The notes under the pieces were generated by a model that worked only from the letters and a program-made list of their open reading frames with translations, was not told where the DNA came from and did no database searches. From contig NC_092671.1 in assembly GCF_964355755.1 (NCBI RefSeq), positions 9,063,001-9,127,000 on the forward strand: a stretch of DNA of 64,000 bases. The letters are read 5' to 3'. This DNA comes from Antedon mediterranea. Lineage: Eukaryota; Echinodermata; Crinoidea; Comatulida; Antedonidae. How positions within the stretch are numbered: position 1 is the stretch's first letter; each line of letters starts with the position of its first letter. The position numbers and the translations under genes were made by a program. Below are positions 58,401 to 64,000 of the stretch, one piece after another.

Positions 58401-61400
58401 GAAAACAAAAAACGCTCACGAAATGAATAGCAATAGATCGCGTCAGGCTTAGGCCTAGCCTTGTAGACACTACGACCACTAGGCCTAGCCAAGGCTTAGA
58501 TAGATGCCCCAAAACCCAAAATCCGAATTCCACAAAAACGGGCGCTTCTTTATTTAGGCCTAATCCCTAATCAAATAATGTAGATAAATTATTAGCCTAG
58601 ACCTTACTACTTGTTGCTCGATATAACGGTTCGTGTTCTTTTGCGCGAGAGTTTTTTAGCGTATTCGCGAATTCCGGATTTTTTGTTTCACAACTGTGCG
58701 GCTAGCATGTATGTAGTGCATGGCCGGCAAGAACAGAGACACGTGTTTATGGGTTAACTGAAGTTCAGCAACCTGAAGTTATCCCAGGGACGTGTAATTG
58801 TACCATGCTCGGCGATCATAAACGAACGAACTTGCCCGGTCTCACTGAACCATGCGCATGTTTTTTATTTTTTTTAATAGTTCGTAGAGTACAAAAATGT
58901 AAAACTAGTAACATAATATAATTAAAGCAGGGTGACAAAACATTCAGCAATTAAAAATGATTTTGTTTGGGTCTATGTAGTTGTACATTTTTAATTACTG
59001 CGTACTTGTTTGTATTTTTAATCTGTGCAAAATAAAACGCTTGAATGGTCGCTATGTGAACTTTAAACTTGTACACTGTGCTGTGTAGCACGTTGTTCGC
59101 CATGACTCACAAGCTGTAACAATGAATACCACCAGGGCAGGGTAGGCCTGGTATTGTGTTACAAATAAAGTAACGTACGTAACCACGGAAACATTTGCTG
59201 TAGTCTTTTGTCTTATCTATTATGAGGCTAGCTTGTCTGTTATTAACGATGTGCTAGGTAAAATGTTTTAGTACGAATTTTAGTTAGGCCTAGGCCTAAT
59301 ATAAATATCGCCGTGGTTAGGATTCCGGCACCGGAACTCAACTGCCCACCGTTAGGGAATCCGACACGCTATTGCGCATGCTCATAGCTCTGGGAAGTGA
59401 ATTATAGCTTGCACTTATAGAGTGCCACACACACCACACCACCGAGAGTCGGAGTGTTATAGGGATTTACTGTAGCCTAGATAGTCGTTGCGCGAGCGAG
59501 AGAGCGATGGATGAAACTTGGCCTATGCCATACATGAATTAATAATTAAAATACGACTACGCCACGCGTTAAAATAATTATAATGATATTAATAAGTATC
59601 AGTATCTATCTAAGAATCGTAATGCTGTTTTTAGCGTTGCGACCCTGACTTTCCAAACAGTTTTCACATCCACGCGGGTGGCTGCCGTCAACAAATCAAC
59701 TTGTGATTGCATGTTGTTATGTACAGTATAATGCGTTATGAAAAATCATAAAACTAGTCATGTAATTATATAATTCATAATGATATGAAGTTTATATATG
59801 AATGAAGCAACCACTATTTAATTTAAAAATAAATAGGCCCACTGGTCACGTCTAACTGGTAACCCTAGCCTAGATTAGTGGATACCGTATTAGTAGGCAT
59901 CTAGACTAGTTTGCCGTGTGTGGCGCAGCTATGAAATGATCCATCGCTGTTGTTGATAGGTGGTATAGAGTCGCCGATTACCTCGCTCTGGGCATGCGCA
60001 ATAGCGTGTCGGATTCCCTAACGCTGGGCAGTTGAGTTCCGGTGCCGGAATCCTAACCACGGCGTATAAATATCGTATCGTAATGATTAAATAGTGGTGG
60101 TCGGCAGCCTGTAAATCCTGGTCGGAAATGTTGAGTGCTGGTCGGGGCCGACCAGCGCCGACCAGCGTGGTGACATCCCTGATTTCATTAAACAATTAAA
60201 TTGTTCAAGTTCAAATATTATTTAGAGTTCTGAAAATTCCACCTTTAAGTGTAATTTGAACTGTATATTTAAGGTTAGATACATTATTTCTAGTCGTTCT
60301 CCGTAAACAGGAAGATGGCAACTTTATCGTTCTCAAAAAGTTAAGACAGAATTTCACGCTAAGCTCAGCCTACTTTGTTAAAGCTCATGCATAAATTATT
60401 CATGAGCACCGTCCTATGGCATTCCATTGTGTTTCATGAAGTCCCTATTATTATTGTTATTAATAATACATGGTGCAATTACCTCGAGTGTTCTGAGTAT
60501 CTAAAACTGCATCTCTTTGCACAGCTTGTTTAGTAAGACTTGGTGTTGCTTCTACCGGTTGTGAAATGGATTGAATACTGCTCATTTCTACACAGAAATG
60601 TATGACATTTTGTATAAAACAAATCAATCAATCATCATTATGATTTAATAGTGTAGCATTAATTTGACACTAACATTAGTATGAATTGTCTAAAAATAAG
60701 TAATAGGTAATAATATATTTTTTGTATAAAACATTTACCATTTTTCAGATAGTTAGATAAATCTTGTCGATCGATTTTAGGAGATCCTAATGCTTCACAC
60801 AAGGAATCCATCTGTTGTTCTGGATGTGTTCTTTCTTGCCATTTTAATAGCATTGTATAAGAATCCTCGATGCCATCCATATCAACAGCAGACAGTCCCA
60901 GTTTATAGCCCAACATTCTCCATTCATATCCTAGCGAACTGGCAAGATAACTGATGTAACTCTCTTGCTGAGAGCCTATAACACAAATTCAAAATTAAAA
61001 TGTACTGCCACTCTTAAAGCTCTGTCTAACTATCAAACTGGTTTGACAAAAAAAAGTGTTATGTGCCCAAATATGGTAGTGATATGACATCATCGTATCC
61101 ATATATGGGCACATCACATTTTTTTGTCACATAAAGTTTGATAGTGTAGAAAGAGCTTTACAGTCAGAAAATATATTATAAAGAAAAGTAGATTCTTTAG
61201 TCATAGTCATATACTTCATAGTCAGATTCTTTATACTGTATACAACCACATGTTGATCAAATGACAATGAATGACAATAAAAATAGGTTTTAGATGATTT
61301 TCGTTCTTATTTTTCAGGAACTAGACTCAAATGATTTCCCTGTAAGATCAAAGGCAGTAATATTCTAAAATACTAAAGCAACAGGAACTAGTTAAAGCAC

Positions 61401-62649
61401 CTTGGTTTTTAACTGGCGGTTCAGTCAGTTTTAAGCTGTTGAAAGTTTCTTGAACGTCTTGATATTCTTCCTCTTGTACGACTGGCTCGCTTCTAGAACT
61501 CGATTGTGAATGTTCTTTTACATTTCCACATTCAGAAGAACCTTTGAAATTTGAAAGGAAATTATGATTTAGTAAAGATTAAAATTACGAATGATGACAC
61601 AATCGTGGTAAAGATCAATCATAATTATTAGTCATTGTGCTTAAAACTGTGCTGTATGTAAGAAAATCATTACCAAACACCCTCTATTACAAAGATGTGT
61701 TCGAAATAAGTATAAGGCCTATTCAGCAACATACCTCTATATCTTGTTACTTTTGACACCAATTCGTTACTTCCTATATACACCCCAATTTCTTCAAGAA
61801 AATCTAGATTTGTTGGTGATATTATCATGAGTTTTTCCAATTCAATCATTAGTTTGATTGGCTCGTCAATTTTCTCAATTTTTCTGGCTGCCATATGATC
61901 TCTTAATAGAGGCTTTAATGAAGACAAGTCATTCTTTCCGATATCATATGCAAAATCAACTACCATACGTCTGGGTAAAAATAATATGATTTAAATTATG
62001 GATAAATGTATAATACTACAGTAATAGTGTATAGTTATTAAAATCTACTGAAATAGTAACAATAATGAAAGTTTATAGTAGTTAGAATATTTTCACCATT
62101 CAACTTTTGAGATTATTTTGAAATATTTTTTTTTTGGAAAATCTATCTATTGTACAATTATTTCCTATTATGCAATAGTATACAATAAGGGTGATAACAT
62201 TAATACACTGTCTAGAGATGTGTAGTTTACTAGTTTTTATAAACACAGTACCTGTATGCCGATATACAGTTAGTTTTTTTCCCTCTTTCTGCAAACGGTA
62301 AACACTTTTCAACTTGTACTTTAAGATCAATTCTTTCTATCAGGCTAAGCATTTCTATCATAATTCCTAAGTTGTCTTTTGATAGCCGTCCTCTCTTCTC
62401 AAGTTTATCCAAAAGATCGAGACCTCTACTGGCAGTCTCCAGTTCCCCATGACGAAGGCCGATGTTTGTATCCAGACATAAGTATTTTAGCCTACAAATG
62501 TCACTTTCTGTTAAATTTCGATCAATGTTTAACAACATTTTGCGGTAATCAAAGCGGGAAAATTCTTTTATGGTGCGAGTTTGCTCTTGAGCTCCAAATG
62601 TGGTACTAGTAGGGCTGTTAGGTATTGGTTTAGCATCTGTTTCCGCCAT
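55453..62649 (-). CDS. Caspase-8-like initiator caspase with DED-DED-DD-protease layout (7 coding exons, 617 aa)
   Basis: Cysteine protease expected to start death-receptor-type apoptosis in the cytosol. Minus-strand exons: 62252-62649, 61735-61970, 61401-61541, 60739-60975, 60483-60587, 57150-57266, 55453-56072; all phases agree. DED1 is at about 33-118, with the RxDL motif as ERIDL. A more diverged DED2 is at about 135-210. A death domain is at about 260-337 (GYEWRMLGYKLGLSAVDMDG and LLKWQERTHPEQQMDSL). The protease is at about 376-617, with catalytic His about 461 in ILSHGDLG and Cys about 504 in FLQACQG. METD and IPDDADFLLG around the large/small subunit linker, and VSYRS with GSWYI in the substrate pocket, match caspase-8/10. 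The death domain is absent from vertebrate caspase-8. The intron between exons 5 and 6 carries a hAT-type element. Confidence 0.92.
56240..56835. mobile_element. Family C MITE, copy 2 (diverged ends)
   Basis: In the last caspase intron. The interior matches 11430-12020 over most of its length, for example ACTATATGGTCCTATTG, AAAATGCATTGCGC, GAAGACTCCTAACTTTTCAG and GAGCTACTTAGGTAGTGCAT. The ends are degraded, and I could not confirm TTAA flanks. Confidence 0.75.
57640..57900 (+). mobile_element. Probable retroelement 3' tail
   Basis: In the caspase intron, opposite to the gene. The sequence GGGGCGAGCTCAGTGTTCTG is followed by TTGATAAATAAAGCGATG and a short TGTCTA tandem run, resembling a LINE 3' end with a tandem tail. 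No coding part is left. Confidence 0.4.
58198..58205. repeat. Target-site duplication ATTTCATT (left)
   Basis: Identical to 60182-60189. Confidence 0.88.
58206..60181. mobile_element. Non-autonomous hAT-type transposon in caspase intron
   Basis: Ends are CAGGGATGTCACCAG and its complement CGTGGTGACATCCCTG (one mismatch), flanked by a perfect 8-bp duplication ATTTCATT. CAGGG termini with an 8-bp duplication fit hAT elements. GCCGGTCGGC-like words (left) and GGTCGGGGCCGACCAGCGCC (right) lie just inside. C- and G-runs occur at about 58250-58290. No transposase frame is visible. A second element (59309-60064) lies within it. Confidence 0.85.
59309..60064. mobile_element. Nested element with about 80-bp inverted ends and 9-bp duplication
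   Basis: Begins CGCCGTGGTTAGGATTCC and ends in the exact complement. The two arms stay nearly identical for about 80 bp (differences near CCCACCGTT versus CCCAGCGTT and at the inner edge). TATAAATAT occurs directly on both sides (59300-59308 and 60065-60073). Long inverted ends plus a 9-bp duplication suggest a Mutator-like MITE, which is inference. High arm identity argues for recent insertion. Confidence 0.8.
61016..61160. mobile_element. Family A MITE, copy 6
   Basis: In the caspase intron between the linker and death-domain exons. Left end AAAGCTCTGTCTAACTATCA, centre with TATGACATCATCGTATCC, right end TTGATAGTGTAGAAAGAGCT then TTA. This is one of the better preserved copies. Confidence 0.85.
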
Positions 62650-63235
62650 GATAAATATATCTGCCAAAAAAAGATGGTTGATTTAAATTAATGATATTCA
62701 ACAAGTTTTTTACTTCGTTCTCAATTTTTTAATCTTCGTTCAGTGGGTCCCTAAAGTTTATTAGTGGTCATCATGATTGTCCTGTCCAGTCAATTGACAA
62801 AGAATTTTGTCAATAACCCTTTGCAGCACGATTTACCATACACTAGACAGTCTAGTAGTAGTAGTAGGTTAATTCGGAAATTAATATTTAGACTATACTC
62901 TGCAGACTAATGGCCTAAATTCAACCAGGCCTAGCCTATAATGTGTTTGATATAATACGGTATTTATTAAGTTAATAATTAACCGTAATGTGGTAGGCTA
63001 GGCGCCTAGCCTAGGCCTATAGTAGGCCCAATTTTAAAAGAACTTACCTTTATAATATTATTCTTGCTGAACCATGAATCGAACCTTCAAAGCCTTTTGT
63101 CTTCGTTGTGTATGTGTAAGCCCAGGCCTAGCCACTTTCGCCTAGCTAGGCTTAAATTAAATGAGCCAATTAATCTAATTTAACTCTTACCTATGTAGTC
63201 TTCGATGCCGGAAGACAAGGCAAATGTCAATATTG
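62650..63235 (-). promoter_or_regulatory. Caspase 5' leader: likely non-coding first exons
   Basis: An acceptor (TTTTTTTGGCAG) ends at 62659-62660, ten bases before the ATG, so the leader is spliced. Two upstream donors read GTAAG on the minus strand: one near 63047-63050 (after AATATTATAAAG) and one near 63190 (after GAAGACTACATAG). They may be alternative first exons. No core promoter motif is evident. Confidence 0.4.
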
Positions 63236-64000
63236 ACCGTGCGTGACGTTAGTTCCTGCTGCCTAAAAACTAGGTTTAGGCCATACACAGTAATTAATAA
63301 TAGAGTAAACCTATGAAACTAAAACACTAGAGAACTTCAACTTCAGAACTGTTTATTTTTACCGTTACTACTAAGGTCTATCTAATACTGTAGCATTCCA
63401 AGCATTTTTGAAAATTCCAATCATCTATTTTTTATTCACTCCGTCATAAGCAATAAAGGGAATTTCCCTTATCGTCTCAAACAACAATGAGGGCGCTTTT
63501 GCTATTATTTTAGTCACTTTTATTTGCAAGACAAAATGAGCAACCTTACGAAATGGCAGCCAAAGATTATGTAAGATGTTCCACCACCATCCACGGTATG
63601 AAAAGGGCACACTGAAATTGGTATACCCATAGAGATATTATAATATCTCTTTGGTATACCCCTAATTTTCTTTTACCGCTCATGCAATTTTAATGTCATA
63701 CAATTAAAAACAAAAACTGAACACAAAAAAAAAGTAGTCAATTGGAAGCCCTGTCTGTCATTAGCAGACAACGGGTTTGGTTAATTCAACCGTTTATTTT
63801 TTATAAGTGATCGTTATTTTGTGTTAAGAAAGTTAATAATTTTTACATTATGGCCTACGAAGTTTGATTTTATTCATCTTTATTGTTATGATGCATTCTT
63901 TAATTAATATTTCAGACCTATAATAATCACATTGTAAAATTGCAGAACATTTAAAACTCCATGCCCTATAGGGCATAAATTGTTAATGTGACATAATCCA
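63236..64000. other. Right edge, no gene seen
   Basis: A frame of 61 codons at 63425-63610 (minus) has no other support. The complementary words GGTATACCCATAGAGATATTAT and TAATATCTCTTTGGTATACC near 63620-63661 form a short hairpin. Confidence 0.4.

Overview
The window looks like nuclear DNA of an invertebrate deuterostome. It is AT-rich, has many-exon genes with GT/AG introns, and is packed with small transposons. An echinoderm is my best guess, from the frequent AGGCCTAG-type words, a foldback element resembling sea urchin TU elements, and the gene set. This is inference, and I cannot name a species.

Six multi-exon protein genes could be assembled with consistent splice phases from start to stop. 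They alternate in direction. Catalase (+, 16372-26567) converges on inscuteable (INSC, -, 27746-34318). INSC is head-to-head with actin-related protein 3 (ARP3, +, 35667-41149). ARP3 converges on an unrecognised protein with two C-terminal SH3-like domains (-, 42687-47670). That gene is head-to-head with mitochondrial ribosomal protein uL10m (MRPL10, +, 49222-53743). MRPL10 converges on a caspase-8-like gene (-, 55453-62649) that encodes two death-effector domains, then a death domain, then the protease. This caspase layout and the SH3 protein are the most unusual genes here. Catalase removes peroxide in peroxisomes, INSC orients spindles, ARP3 nucleates branched actin, uL10m builds the mitoribosomal stalk, and the caspase should start apoptosis. 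I see no shared pathway.

The left 16 kb has no gene I can complete. It holds a foldback-like palindrome built of tandem units of about 90-95 bp (3507-6922), a transposon with GGCCGCC-rich inverted ends and a nested LINE (7548-10016), a TTAA-flanked MITE, tRNA-derived SINEs and a 1.6-kb, 25-bp minisatellite (13457-15075). Three short coding-looking stretches there (about 2455, 7430 and 15500) could not be joined to anything.

Mobile elements also fill the introns. Catalase intron 2 has a tandem duplication with a LINE in one copy. MRPL10 intron 1 has one transposon nested in another, each with a perfect 8-bp target duplication. A caspase intron has a hAT-type element carrying a second element with about 80-bp inverted ends and a 9-bp duplication. 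Two MITE families recur: six copies with AAGCTCTGTCTAC ends and three with AGATGTATTGTCCC ends flanked by TTAA. All exon joins come from reading splice sites and phases by eye, without transcript evidence.
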